The notes below the pieces were generated by a model. It did not search any database. It was not told the DNA's origin and worked only from the letters and a program-made list of their open reading frames with translations. Below, one piece after another: positions 42,366 to 53,502 of a stretch of 64,000 bases of DNA. Source of the DNA: Yponomeuta sedellus (taxonomy: Eukaryota; Arthropoda; Insecta; Lepidoptera; Yponomeutidae); NCBI GenBank assembly GCA_934045075.1, contig OW203736.1, positions 21,367,805-21,431,804 on the forward strand, in the 5' to 3' direction. Numbering within the stretch: position 1 is the stretch's first letter; every line of letters begins with the position of its first letter. A program made the position numbers and the translations under genes.

Positions 42366-43140
42366 TCTTTGAATTTGAACACACGCGGCGCTCTTGTGTA
42401 GAGAACACAAAGTCCTTGGTTACACCAGAATCATCGTGCTTGAATCCAGGAGGCACAGATAGTGCACAGTATAAACAATCGAGCCATGCTTTTGATCCTA
42501 CTCTAAATAAAGAGTTGATGTGAAATGCGTCAACATAGACAAGTCAGATCTTTCGTCAACAGTGTCCCCGTCACATCCTAGTAACACGACTCTGTTTATG
42601 CGCCCGCGCAATTTTACATCAAAACAACCTCTCGGATTGCAGACGCCGAGCTAGTAGGCTGGGAGCTGTGGGCGATTAAATCAAATCAGATTGAATCAAA
42701 AAGGTTTTATTCAAAGTTTTTGAAAAAGGAACGATGACCGATCGGAGCGCCCCCTCGCGCCGAACTTCTGTGTCGAACTTCTACAGGACTTTTGTTGTTT
42801 ATTTTAAAATCGTCTAATTGTTAGTTTACTAGTCTTCTCAATTTTACAAAAAATTAGCATAGAAACTGCAACTTAATAAACGTTACAAGTTAAACAAGCT
42901 ATCGATTCCAAAATTTTGATAATTTTGGAAAAAAAATGGACAAAACAACTCGGAACTTCTTTTCAAAGTCCTTAATAAATAGAGTTTACTTAATTATTAT
43001 AAAACATAGAAAATCCTCTCTCACTGAGGGAAGTCTTGTGCCTTACAGACTGTTATGATTTTGTACCATTTTTAAAAACCCGCTTATGGCCTAAATTTCC
43101 TTCCCACGTGAAATTTACAATACCATTCATGTTTCACACG
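42366..43140. other. Intron, nothing recognised
   Basis: AT-rich sequence without a nameable feature. Confidence 0.5.
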
Positions 43141-43185
43141 GTGACATGGATTCGCATGTATAATGTACATGCGAATCCATGTCAC
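43141..43185. repeat. Perfect 20-bp inverted repeat
   Basis: GTGACATGGATTCGCATGTA (43141-43160) and its exact inverse (43166-43185) around TAATG. Confidence 0.95.
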
Positions 43186-43244
43186 ATTCAAATAAAAAAT
43201 TAAATTAGTTTTTTCTATTTCAGCCCTAAGATTTTGCATTCTGT

Positions 43245-43395
43245 TTGCTAAATGTCACAATGTAAAATGTAAGCCGCTGCCTTTATAGGGCTCCGTAGTG
43301 TAGAGAAAAAGGCAGCGCTGCGGCAGTGGGAAAAAAACTCCACTCTGACCGTCTTTTGAATCATCTTAAACTTAATATATCAGTTGCTTCCTATA
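43245..43395 (+). repeat. Repeat shared with 9240-9340
   Basis: GGCAGTGGGAAAAAAACTCCA then CTTAAACTTAATATATCAG parallels the segment before the Jockey fragment. Confidence 0.5.
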
Positions 43396-43412
43396 GGTAT
43401 GACAAGATTTCT

Positions 43413-43785
43413 TCGTTATCAACCCTTGTATGTCCCCACTGCTGGGGCACGGGTCTCTTCCTGCATCGTAGGAAGGTTAGGCCATACCCCACCACGGGGG
43501 CCAAGTCCGGGTTGGTGGAGGATTGTAATACAGTGGCGGGCCTTACTGTCAGAAGTTATCAAGCTGCACATAAGGCCTCTGACATGGCTTAACGACTGCC
43601 ATTATATGACAGCCGGCACCAACGGCTTAACGTGCCTTGCGAAGCACGGAAGCGCTCGGAAAAATGCCACTAGCGGTAGTCACGGGACGCTCACCCATCC
43701 TGTACCTGACCGCGCCTGTTGTTGCTTAACCAAGTGATTGGAATCACTCGGTTCGCCTAGGCCGAGCTCTTTGGGAGCGAGCGAT
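43413..43785 (+). repeat. Rep-A copy, full length
   Basis: GTTATCAACCCTTGTATGTC through CCTGTTGTTGCTTAACCAAG to TCGCCTAGGCCGAG; with 6300-6665 it defines the family. Confidence 0.85.
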
Positions 43786-44617
43786 TTTTTCGATACGAAA
43801 GTTCTATCCATGTTAGCTAACACCTCAACTTTAGGCAAATATGCATCCGATTATCCGAGCGCAAGATTTCTTGATTGCTATCAATAACTATAAATGCTAA
43901 AGCATTTAGTTTTTATACAAAAGTAGGTAAAACATTAGTGCCGCGACCAGAACACGAACAACATTTTGTTCTCGAGCATAACGCAGGAATCAGCCATCAC
44001 CAAATTGTAAAAAGCAGTCAATAATTGTGGTCGCAGCCTATAATATTCCATTGCAGGACTTTTGCTGCTATGCTAAGCTTATTTTCTACGTACGCCCAGC
44101 GGGGATTGGCAACTTCAAGCGCTGAGGTATGTATTTATTAAAGTAGCTTTTTTTATCAGAGTATTAAGTGTCTTTTATGGAATCGTGTTTTTATAAATAA
44201 GGCACTTAGCAGTTAAGGCTATGGATCTTTGTTTTAGCCAAGCAATTCCACTCACTAACTGTGAAGGAAAATATGTATATTTATACCCGTATATAGACGT
44301 TTTCACACTTATATTTCATTTCATTTATAACAAAGTGTAGGCACGATTTTAAATATATTCAGAATGTCTCAAACTTTTTAGTACCGGCTCCCGGACTACT
44401 ATGATTCAGGTGAAAAACTCTTTTCTTCTAACTTTCCGATCAACAGTTAGGCTTTTGGCAAAATTTTCGCATTCTTTTTAGTGAGGAAACACCTGTGACG
44501 TTGGCGTAGAGTTTTATACTAAACACCTTGACGGTGTTTTTTACACCGACTGCTATAATATATTCACTCCTACGCGAAGTTTGGGGAAAAAATAACCTCC
44601 ACACAACACAATCCCTT
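43786..44617. other. Intron with a Rep-H scrap
   Basis: 44083-44130 matches part of Rep-H (GCAACTTCAAGCGCTGAGGT). Nothing else. Confidence 0.45.
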
Positions 44618-44765
44618 GTACTGGTCCCAAACTAGGATACCCTGTGCTACGGTAACCAGGCTAGGACATCACAAACATGGAAATACACTCAGACTGAGGC
44701 GATGTGTACAAATGTACAGCGGCTACCAGTGGGAATCGACTTCACGATCTCTGGCATTGGTAATC
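44618..44765 (-). repeat. SINE-like copy, kin to 34150-34340
   Basis: GGTCCCAAACTAGGATACCC, GTGCTACGGTAACCAGGCTA and TACAGCGGCTACCAGTGGGA. Confidence 0.5.
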
Positions 44766-44767
44766 AT

Positions 44768-44962
44768 AACATAACATTTAAAATTTACATACAGGCACAT
44801 ACAATGCTTCTGACCCCACACTAGGATTCCCTGTGTCGTGAGAACCAGAAACACCGACATCACAAACATGTAATCATCTAAGAACTGTTCCTAGCCGGGG
44901 TTCTAACCCGGGACCTCTTGCATGGTAGGTAGATGCGCTACCGCTACGCCACAGAGGTCGTC
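44768..44962 (-). repeat. Rep-D SINE
   Basis: ATTTACATACAGGCACATAC through CTCTTGCATGGTAGGTAGAT and CTACGCCACAGAGGTC in reverse; it lies beside the previous SINE. Confidence 0.85.
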
Positions 44963-45164
44963 AAATCAGACGTGATATCCAACGAAGCAGTCTATATTGG
45001 AAGAATTCTACCAATAAAAACTGATAGAAAACGCATGTCCTGTACAAATAGTAATAGTAAAATTGTCTATCTGTGCGCCAAGTTTTATGTAAATACGTTC
45101 AGCCTTTATTGTGTAACAAACATTCAAAGTTCTTGACAATTTTTACATTTTTATTAACCTACAT

Positions 45165-45285
45165 AACATAACCTCACGCCTGTATCCCAGAGGGGTAGGC
45201 AGGGACCGGAGATTGCCACTTGCCACGATCCTGAAAGCGCTTAAAAGTCGTTCCATGCACGCACGCCGGTTCCGGGTACATTAAT
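45165..45285 (-). mobile_element. Rep-F LINE 3' end
   Basis: ATAACCTCACGCCTGTATCC, TGCCACTTGCCACGATCCTG, CACGCCGGTTCCGGGTACAT in reverse. 45290-45950 is unassigned. Confidence 0.75.
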
Positions 45286-45952
45286 ATAATATTAAGTAGG
45301 ATACAATGTTTCCTTTCATTCAGTTTTTGTGAGCATTTTATAATACCACCATAATCGAATAGCCTTTAACAAGCGAATAATTTGATAGACATTATGGTTT
45401 CCATGTAGTGTAGACCAAAGCTGATTGAAAGGAAATATGGAGGTATATGGTTTTTATTAACATTAAGAACACTCTATTTTAGTTGAAAATTCTTTAATAT
45501 TTTCTCCTTAAATTCTTTGCTTCAGCTGGTGGATCTCTAATACCTGCGCGTCACCCCGTCACCTGTCAGGCGGCGCACGCGCCCCAGCAACGGGTAATAA
45601 GCGTGACCGTTGGCGCCAAAATTACTAACACGCCACTATGTACCTTATTTCCACGTAGCAAAGGAACTAAACCAGGTTTTTAGAAACTGGATGCGTGGTT
45701 TAGGCGCCTAGCTCACAGACAAACAATTAGAAGTCGTATTGCGTCGAGCGGAAGGTAGAAAAATTGAAGTTTTTTGAGTCAGCTGATGGACGTATTAGCG
45801 ATACGCTCGTGTAAATTTCGCAAGGAGATTGTGTTAAGCAGTTCCTGGACGCTACGGAGATTTGTATCTGAAGATCTAAATAGAATCTGGCTAAACTTAA
45901 ATTAAATTAATAGGTGGGCCAAAATTGCGAGCGACTGGGCTCCGCAAGCGCT

Positions 45953-46172
45953 CCGGAAGCGCTCGTGGCCTAGCCGAACCGAGTGATTGGAATCAATCAC
46001 TTGAGTTAAGCAACAACAGGTGCGGTCAGGTGCAGGATGGGTGACCGTCCCATGACTACCGCTGGTGGTATTATTTCCGAGCGCTTCCGTGCTTCGCAAG
46101 GCACGTTAAGCCGTTGGTGCCGGCTGTCATGTAATGGCAGGCGTTAAGCCATGTCAGAGGCCTTAATCTGTC
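45953..46172 (-). repeat. Rep-A copy, 3' part
   Basis: AAGCGCTCGTGGCCTAGCCG through TAAGCCATGTCAGAGGCCTT in reverse. Confidence 0.85.
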
Positions 46173-46209
46173 TAGGATCTGTCATACATAATAAGATAAC
46201 TGTATTGCA

Positions 46210-46445
46210 GTCCCCTCACAGGGTATAATGTACTTACCTACAAATACCAACACCACCTGTACAATAACTATGTATGTGATTTAGCAATAAAGAATATGAA
46301 TATAAATAAGATGGCGGACCGACCTAAATGCATATTTGAGAGAATGGTCCGAGGTGGCTGGAGACAGGGAGCGATGGAAAAAAGGAGGGGAGGCCTTTGC
46401 TAAGCACTGGAATGCAAAAGAGCTTAAGTAAAAAAAATGTTAGCA
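46210..46445 (+). mobile_element. Two LINE 3' ends in succession
   Basis: A tail with TAGCAATAAAGAATATGAAT, then an RTE-type end: GGCTGGAGACAGGGAGCGAT, GAGGCCTTTGCTAAGCACTG, AAGAGCTTAAGTAAAAAAAT. Confidence 0.6.
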
Positions 46446-46462
46446 TTTTTAATTTTTTTAAC

Positions 46463-46715
46463 GGTTTTAAAAACCTATTTAGAGGCTAAAAATTCCACCC
46501 ATGCCGGGATTCGAACCCGCGACCTCTGGCTATCCGTGCCAGCGCTCTTTCCAACTGAGCCAATGGGCGACTCACCGGCATCAGTGAAATTTTGAACCTC
46601 TTTACACTACTCTCTATATTACGTACAGGCAGCGACATCTGGCTTAAGTAACTTGCATCACTTACAGCCCCGAGTACCTAATTTGCAGTTTGGTTTTTAC
46701 ATCGAAACGGTTGTA
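46463..46715 (-). repeat. Rep-C copy, full unit
   Basis: AAACCTATTTAGAGGCTAAA, tRNA-like part with both boxes, then GCGACATCTGGCTTAAGTAA and GTACCTAATTTGCAGTTTGG. Confidence 0.85.
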
Positions 46716-46854
46716 AGAACTAAATTTTTTAGAATGTTACTCTGCTTCGCGCTCACTTAAACCGGAATAAGACCATAATTTAAGTGAAGAAGTGTTTTTC
46801 CCTTATGCGGAAAAGGGTAAAACACTTATAAATAGTATGTAAGCAAATAGAAGG

Positions 46855-47040
46855 TGTATTAGCGAAGGACAAGATAAAAAGTGCAACGTTATCCCAGAGT
46901 GATAGGCGAGTGCCACAATCCTGACAGATCGCCTCTGCTTCATCAACGATCATTATTCGTTGCTTGCACGCACGCCGGAGAAACAAATAGGTATATACAG
47001 GGAATGTGGGTGGAAGGGCCAGTAAGGCACTTATTAGTAA
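46855..47040 (-). mobile_element. Rep-F LINE pieces, rearranged
   Basis: GTATTAGCGAAGGACAAGAT, CTGACAGATCGCCTCTGCTT and AATAGGTATATACAGGGAAT occur in mixed orientation. Confidence 0.5.
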
Positions 47041-47124
47041 CAAAGATGCGACGATGGCATTGCCTTTTTAGGCAAAGAGTTCCTCCGATCCAATCGAAAG
47101 CTTGTCATAGCAGCAAAAATACTC

Positions 47125-47672
47125 TAAGACTCTTAAAAACCGTCCACCATCAGATATCGCATCTCCCACGCCGCGCAAGACGGATGGCACCGATGGTTTC
47201 CATACTAAATCACTGGTTTGGCTTCCCGCCATAGCTGCTATATTCGATATTGTACTTTATTTAACTGCATTATTCACTCAATATTATCTGAAACAACGCT
47301 GTGGGTGTCAAAAAATCAAGAGTACATCGACTCGAGAGCATACAAAAAACAGACTAAATAAATATTTGACGGAAGTGTTGTTACTCGCATTAGCTAAAAG
47401 CTACTTTTTTTTTTATTAGCCATGGCTGTGTCCCACTGCTGGGCAAAGGCCTCCCCTTCAGATTTCCACTCCTCTTTGTTAACGGCCAATGCTTCCCACC
47501 CAGGTTTATATTTGGTCAGGTCGTCACACCATCTCCGCCTTGGTCTGCCACGTCGTCGGTAGCTACTTATTACCTAATAATAACAGTAATAACATATGCC
47601 CTAATCTATATCTATGCGTGTGCCACGCAATGCGATACCTGATGGTGGATGGTTCCTAAGAGTCTTAGATTA
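47125..47672. repeat. Inverted pair around an RTE LINE end
   Basis: 47125-47180 (CTCTAAGACTCTTAAAAACC, CACCATCAGATATCGCAT) and 47618-47672 (AATGCGATACCTGATGGTGG, CCTAAGAGTCTTAGA) are imperfect inverses about 440 bp apart. Confidence 0.65.
47405..47565 (-). mobile_element. RTE-type LINE ORF C terminus and poly(A)
   Basis: The minus strand reads RRPRRRWCDDLTKYKPGWEA, then EEWKSEGEAFAQQWDTAMAN before an A-run; the WCDDL and AFAQQWD motifs are typical of the end of RTE-type reverse transcriptase ORFs. Confidence 0.8.
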
Positions 47673-48061
47673 GGGGATGTGGGACAGGAGAATTTGACAG
47701 GGAAGTGTCCCACTTTACCACGAAAATGAAGCTGCTGTTGACTGTACACTTGGTAGATTACTCAAAGATCGGCCAGGGTCGATATTATTTTTATTAAAAA
47801 TTTCAATACTCAATACTTTATTGCATTCCACAAGTTTAAATGGCTTATTGGCTGCTTAGATAGATAGATTGTAGGCTGTACAAATTATTTATTTAATTTA
47901 AAACACAATATGTGACAGTTGAAATTATATAGGTAACATCCATGGATGTAAAACATCCGTGGTAACCTCTTTGCCGGCTAGTATACGTGGTAGCCAGTAG
48001 ACAAGTCACGTATGAGATAGGACTCTAAAAAAAGACACGCCGATAAGAGTCAATGGGTTAA

Positions 48062-48500
48062 TCACGATGATTAATATTGGCGATATCTTCTAAAGTGGTG
48101 CGAAAATCAAAAAGAATTTGTAAATTAAAACTGCGAAATCAAGCGCTGCTTTCACGAGTAAACACAACAGACCAAACTTAACATTTTTCAATTTAGTGCC
48201 AAAAAGTTCTTATTAGAAAGTCATAGCGTCGAATTTAGACTGGCAAAGTAAAGGTTGAGTTGTTTTATGTACGATGAATAGGATAAGATTGTAAAAGGCC
48301 AGCAACTGTTGACGATGATTAATATTGACGATATCTTTTAAAATAGTGCAAAAAATAACGAGAATTCATAGATTAGATGCTGCTAAATTCCAGCGCTGCT
48401 TTGACGAGTAAGCACAAAAGCCCAATCATTACAATTTACGATTACGTGCTGTTAAGCTCTAATCCGAAAGCCATAGAGTCGAATTTAGTCTGACAAAGGG
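48062..48500 (+). repeat. Diverged tandem duplication, about 245-bp step
   Basis: GATGATTAATATTGGCGATATC..CAGCGCTGCTTTCACGAGTAA-type segments occur at 48062-48253 and 48308-48500 with many substitutions. Unit function is unknown. Confidence 0.75.
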
Positions 48501-48623
48501 TTTTTGAGTTTCTTTGGTGACCTTTTATTTCTGTACAATCCTCTTCTAACACAGCCGACCAGAAGTGTCAGTGAAGTAATTTAATACTAGTGTTTAGACG
48601 TAGTCTAGGACGCTGTTACACCT

Positions 48624-48927
48624 ACGCTCACCGCTGGCAAGCCATTAATCTGATGGTATCTTAATGATCTATTTACTCTACGCGATTGCTGTATTAATTG
48701 GATTAAACGTTGGTGGTACGGAGTTAATTTATGTGGAGGATGACGGTCTATTGCGCGGGCGCCGGGACGCAGTCTGAACTTTACACCCACTGAGGTTGTG
48801 TGCGGCGACGACGCGTCAGTGTGAGTCTTGCAAACTATTATTGTACGATTATGTATCTTAGTATTAATAATAATAATACCTACTTTATTAGATACCATCA
48901 GATTAATGGCTTGCCAGCGGTGAGCGT
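48624..48927. repeat. Perfect 38-bp inverted repeat, 228-bp spacer
   Basis: 48624-48661 and 48890-48927 are exact inverses. A 13-bp hairpin (AGCGTACCTCAGC, 48923-48952) overlaps the right arm. The spacer includes GC-rich 48730-48820. Confidence 0.92.
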
Positions 48928-49135
48928 ACCTCAGCAAGCGCTGAGGTACGCTAACACCTCAGACACTAGGGTTTCCTTACGATGTTTTCCTTCACCGTCA
49001 CCGAGTAGTATTACTACTATAATTTCACAATTGTACATAACTTAGAAACAAAGTCATTGGTACATTCCGGGGTTCGAACCCACGACCTCCCGATTGAGAA
49101 GCAGGAGTTCTACACCGCTCCGCTACCACCGCTCT
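48928..49135 (-). repeat. Rep-H SINE with tRNA-like head
   Basis: In reverse the head reads GGTGGTAGCGGAGCGGTGTA and GGGTTCGAACCCC, then AATGACTTTGTTTCTAAGTT and CGTAAGGAAACCC. This copy shows that Rep-H starts with a tRNA-like part. Confidence 0.8.
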
Positions 49136-49202
49136 GCGACGATACCTTAACGATGACGGGTAGCGCGGCGACGATACCTTAACGATGACGCCGCGCTACC
49201 CG
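49136..49202. repeat. Direct 22-bp repeat interlaced with a 14-bp inverted repeat
   Basis: GCGACGATACCTTAACGATG.. at 49136-49157 recurs at 49168-49189; CGGGTAGCGCGGCG (49157-49170) is inverse to 49189-49202. Confidence 0.9.
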
Positions 49203-49254
49203 GTGCTAACTAGCGGCACTAATGAAAAAAAATCGTAACTGTTTTTTAAAGGGT

Positions 49255-49508
49255 TACTTCTTCTTCAGGCTATATAAGTCCACTGCTGGACATAGCCCTC
49301 CCCTAATGAGCGCAAGGTTGTGCCATCATTAAGGGGTAATGCCCATAATCCCCACGCTGGGCATGCGGGTTAGGGATCGCAGTTCGGTGGAATTGTACTG
49401 CAGGGAGCGCTGCTGCCTACCCCCCGGTTTGTGTCCCTTAGTCGCCTTTTACGACACCCGCGGGAAGAATTGGGTTTGTGCTATTCTCTAGGCCGACACC
49501 ACACAGCA
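49255..49508 (+). repeat. Rep-B copy, full length
   Basis: CTTCTTCTTCAGGCTATATA through GACACCCGCGGGAAGAATTG to CCGACACCACACAGC. Confidence 0.85.
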
Positions 49509-50200
49509 GACCACCACTTTATTCATTTATTTGAGTTTAAATTATAATGTTATGTTAAAAAGTTTCGTTTCCGTTGAGGAGTGTTCTCGTGAAGAGACAA
49601 CCCTGGCTGCATTTGGATCCAGTTATTTCATTCAGTCTATTCTACAGAACTAAACTTTGCATACTTATTCGGGTACATATGCAGAGTTCAAAAATTTCGG
49701 AAAGTGATACAAGTTTCAAGCTATTTATTTGCGTCAAATATGGTACATTTCAAATGTTATAACTAAATAGTGATTCCAACATATTTTACCTATTGTTATA
49801 GTGGTTCAAATTTACTTTGGAAGGTTTGCACTAAAGATATTAAACATGAAAAAAATAAGAGTAGAGTTTTTGGGTTTGTACACACTACCAATTGATACTG
49901 GCAACATTTCTGCTAATAATTTATTCTTATTGTTAGTACAGCCAAAAAAACTCTTCACAAGAAAATGATGTAAGTACACACGAAACAAAGATTCGCTCGT
50001 CTCCCGCGCTTTAAATATCAAATGCCAACCAATCCTAAAGATAACCGCTCAAGAATAGCTCTTCACTCAGGATTCCACCAGCTATTTATAGATGAACTGG
50101 CTTTACCACTCGACTTCACTCGCGAGGAACTACTTTGCTGCTATTATGCAAGAATACACAATACACGCGAGGATCAGTCGCAAAAATACTAGTTTTTTTT
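49509..50200. other. Intron, nothing recognised
   Basis: AT-rich; no element or exon named. Confidence 0.5.
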
Positions 50201-50202
50201 TA

Positions 50203-50490
50203 AGTAAGACAGGTTACACTTGATCCCAGTCACGCCTGATGGGAAGCGAAGACGGGGTCTACAGAATTACGTACTATTAAATGCCGGTTAGCTCTACTTT
50301 TATAGACACCCAGGTTATATGTATCTGGAAGGACTGACGATGACCAGCGTGTTCCACAACTTTGCTGTGACTTTAAGGGCCGTTTTCTCCATAGAACCAA
50401 ATCTAGATTACGGCAAGCTAAATCCGGTTTTGGACTCCTAATCGAGATTACAATAACAAATTGGATTTCTGCAACATCGTAAACCAAAGT
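50203..50490 (-). mobile_element. LINE ORF C terminus and tail
   Basis: The minus strand reads GTRWSSSVLPDTYNLGVYKS then RANRHLIV, the common LINE ORF ending (WN.LP..VFP..YNL..FK..V). The tail CATCAGGCGTGACTGGGATCAAGTG matches the LINE at 61300-61790. Confidence 0.7.
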
Positions 50491-51042
50491 TTAAACTGTA
50501 CGTCTCTGAACGGCCGATATTGGACGATTAGCTTCTAAAACCAGAAAAAATGTCAGATATCAGCTGCCAAAAGACGTCAAAGGTTTTACTTTACCAAATA
50601 TTGTTTTCACTATTGGTGAATGTTGGATCCCTTTTTCGTTTTAACATCATCTTTTAAGAGAGCCGTTCAAAATTTATTTCGCACAAAACAAACCGCGCCA
50701 GAAACAAAATTCAAAATTGCCGAAAAAGTTTATGAAATTACACAGAATAACCGGAAATATCACAGAATTCTCGACATTTTAGACAGCTGCGTTTCAAAAT
50801 AAAAAATAAACCCTCAACTCTTAGCGTTTTTTGTCTAATCTGTAACTAGAATTAATTATGTTTCGTGAACTAGATCAAAAAGTTACGGGAGAAATCAGAT
50901 GGTCATCATAACTCATAAATCTATTTTTTTTAACTTCGTTCAAGCATGATCCGGATTATGAAATCCAGTTTTGCGCAGCAAATGGAGAAAACGGCCCTAA
51001 GTGACTTTTGTTGCTTTAAAGCTGCTGTGGTGAAATGATGGT
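50491..51042. other. Intron, an unassigned 60-codon frame
   Basis: 50620-50802 (plus) is open and Lys-rich without a known domain; nothing else seen. Confidence 0.35.
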
Positions 51043-51085
51043 AAGGGCTGATTTTTCAATCCTCGGATAAAACTTGTCCGTCTAA
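51043..51085. mobile_element. Left end of the 41742-type MITE
   Basis: AAGGGCTGATTTTTCAATCC, GGATAAAACTTGTCCGTCTA as at 41742. Confidence 0.65.
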
Positions 51086-51404
51086 TAAAGTTCCGGCTGC
51101 GTTGCGGTTGCCGCGGTCACGGGAGACTGAAGTGGCGAGTACAGTCAATCATGTGACAGATAAACCGACAAACATCACACTTCTATTGTACACACCGAAA
51201 GGAAGAGTATGTTCCGTTTGTAATCGTCGGATTGTAAAGTATCCAGCATGTGCGCCCGATACGTTGAAAGCTGTTGCGGGCAGAGTTATTGATATGAAAG
51301 TGCCAATGACGTGTGCGAAAAGCGGTACGGCCGGGGTATGAGTCTACTAAATTCATGGTTGTAGAATGACCGTTATACGGCAATGGCTTGGACGTCGCGC
51401 GAGG
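51086..51404. other. Unassigned open frame of 79 codons
   Basis: Plus strand 51102-51341 includes VCSVCNRRIVKYPACAPDTL, with cysteines spaced like a partial zinc site, but no full family match and no splice context. It may belong to the LINE just downstream. Confidence 0.3.
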
Positions 51405-52075
51405 TATAATTTTTGGAATACGATCCCTTCATCTGCGATATTTAAGTGTAGAGTGAAAGAATACTACCTTTCAATAATTCAATAATGCAATTACTTAAAT
51501 ATGACGTAGGTACATTATATTATTTCCTCTTCCCATATATAATTTCATTGTTAGTATGTATGTATATCTTAATTATTTATTCATTTCATTATTTATGTAT
51601 GTGGTTTAAGTGGGTTTTTATAAATTTCGTTGAATTCCCAATTTCAATATTTCTGTATTGCACCGTCTACCCGTCTCTAATTTCTTACTTGTGTACGTCT
51701 ATGGTTGCCTGGAAGAAATTGCTTTTAGTAATAAGGCCGCCATTTGTACTATATTTTTTCTATAATTGGTGTTACTGTAAACCCGGCACCGACGGCCTCG
51801 GTGGCGCACCGCTTTGGTACGCTGAATGTAAAACCGAAGGTCTCGGGTTCGATCCCCGGCCGGGTCAAACTAGGAACCGAACTTTTCTAGTTTGTCTCAG
51901 GTCTTGGATGTTATCTATGTATTTATTGTATTAAATCTATCGTCGTGTTAGCACCTATAACACAAGTCATTTAGTTGTACTTGGTATAGGGCTAACGAGA
52001 TCTGTGTAATATGTCCATGAATATTTATTTATTTATAATTTTAGAGTACAATAAAGAATATTCCATCTATCTATT
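51405..52075 (+). mobile_element. LINE 3' end (Rep-G type) interrupted by a SINE
   Basis: YNFWNTIPSSAIFKCRVKEY is the ORF end near 51402-51465; TGCCTGGAAGAAATTGCTTT, ATAAGGCCGCCATTTGTACT follow, then Rep-E, then TTTTAGAGTACAATAAAGAA and (TCTA). It is nested by age: LINE first, SINE later. Confidence 0.75.
51783..52036 (+). repeat. Rep-E SINE, full length
   Basis: Head GGCCTCGGTGGCGCACCGCT with B box GGTTCGATCCC, body AAACTAGGAACCGAACTTTT to GAGATCTGTGTAATATGTCC and ATTTATTTATTTA. Confidence 0.85.
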
Positions 52076-52194
52076 GTTTCGAAGACAGTAAAATTGTGTC
52101 AATTAGCAGACGTGGCCCTGTTTAAATGTACTCGTAAACAGCTGTTTAGTAATTTGCCAACCTCTGGCGCCTGCTACGAATTCCCGTTACATAC

Positions 52195-52358
52195 GGAGAA
52201 CTTATAGGCGGCTTGATAACTTCTGACACTAAGGCCCGCCACTGTCTTACAAGCCTCCACCAACTCGGACTTGTCCCCCGTGGTGGAGTATGGCCTAACC
52301 CTCCAGCAATGCAGGAAGAGACCCGTGCCCCAGCAGTGGGGACATACAAGGGTTGATA
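52195..52358 (-). repeat. Rep-A copy, 5' part
   Basis: TTATAGGCGGCTTGATAACT through CAGCAGTGGGGACATACAAG in reverse. Confidence 0.85.
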
Positions 52359-52424
52359 ACGAACGGAGAACCGTAGTTGTCCAGGAGATAAGTACGGAAC
52401 TTAAGTTAGTGCAACAGAAAGAAT

Positions 52425-52690
52425 TTAATCATGTGGGTACAGTGATATCATTCCGATGTAAAACCTAACTGCAAAGTAGGTACTCGGGGCTGCAAGTGAT
52501 GCAAATTACTTCAGCCAGATGTCGCTGCCTGTAAGTAATACAGAGAGTATTGTAAAGAAGTTCGAAATTTCACTAATGTCGGTACTTGCCCATTAGCTCA
52601 GTTGGAAGAGCCCTGGCACGGTTAGCCAGAGGTCGCCGGTTCGAGTCCCGGCATGGGTGGAAATTTTTAGCCTCTAAATAGTTGTTTATT
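52425..52690 (+). repeat. Rep-C copy, full unit
   Basis: ATCATGTGGGTACAGTGATA, upstream body, tRNA-like part, TTTTTAGCCTCTAAATAG. Confidence 0.85.
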
Positions 52691-53250
52691 ATTGTTGTGT
52701 GTAAATTTATGGCAAATAAATTATTTTCACTTTCACTTTCAAACCACTGCTTACCCCTTTCGGATTTAGGCGTGAATTGATGAATTGAGATTACGTAAAT
52801 AACATGTTCCGCCCTGCCAAAGATAAAATTTACAATAGCTCTTATGCAAGTTCTACGCGTAGGAAGTATTCTAGATACCTAGATAAAAGTATTTCAAGTG
52901 TTTTTTCTCGGTGTATTCTATTCTAGTCTTAGCATGTCTAAGACGCTATCAAACAAGATAGCCAGCGTCTAGGCGTCCAATCAAAAGCATCACAGCTATT
53001 TATAGCTACATCCCATGTACGCCCACTTCCGAAATAGCCTTTTGCAACACTCAAAATATACGATACACAATCACATGACGATTTGAACTATAGAATATAG
53101 AAAACACAGAAATGTTGAAGAAAAATCCACAGAAATAATTGCATGTTAGCGATTTTTTTCGTCTCCCTTCACAAAGTTAGCTAGACCAGTCTTAGAGAAC
53201 TAATGTGAGATTTCTGCATTTAACTTCTTATTTGGATACATAGCTACTCC
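52691..53250. other. Intron, nothing recognised
   Basis: A (TTTCAC)n-like LINE tail scrap at 52700-52745; otherwise unassigned. Confidence 0.45.
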
Positions 53251-53251
53251 T

Positions 53252-53362
53252 GAGGTACGTGATCAACGCAGACACTTGGGTTTCCTCACGATGTTTTCCG
53301 TCAGCGTTAGCGAGTGGTATTGCTACTATAAATTCTCAGAAGTACGCAACTTAGATTACTTA
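53252..53362 (-). repeat. Rep-H SINE fragment
   Basis: TGAGGTACGTGATCAACGCA, TTCCTCACGATGTTTTCCGT, GGTATTGCTACTATAAATTC in reverse. Confidence 0.75.
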
Positions 53363-53364
53363 CT

Positions 53365-53502
53365 GCTTAAAAAACCTATGTAGAGGCTAAAAATTCCACC
53401 CATGCCGGGATTCGAACCCGCGTCCTCTGGCTATCAGTGCCAGCGCTCTTTCAACTGACCTAATGGGCGACTCACCGGCATCAGTGAAATTTCGAACCTC
53501 TT
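53365..53502 (-). repeat. Rep-C copy, cut by a TIR element
   Basis: CCTATGTAGAGGCTAAAAAT through AAATTTCGAACCTCTTT, where the element at 53503 begins; its sequence resumes as TTTACAATACTCTCTGTA at about 54031. Confidence 0.8.

Noticed and set aside
51102..51341. Zinc-binding protein from VCSVCNRRIVKYPAC
   Set aside because: Only one cysteine pair and one further Cys, just upstream of a LINE ORF end; too little for a call.
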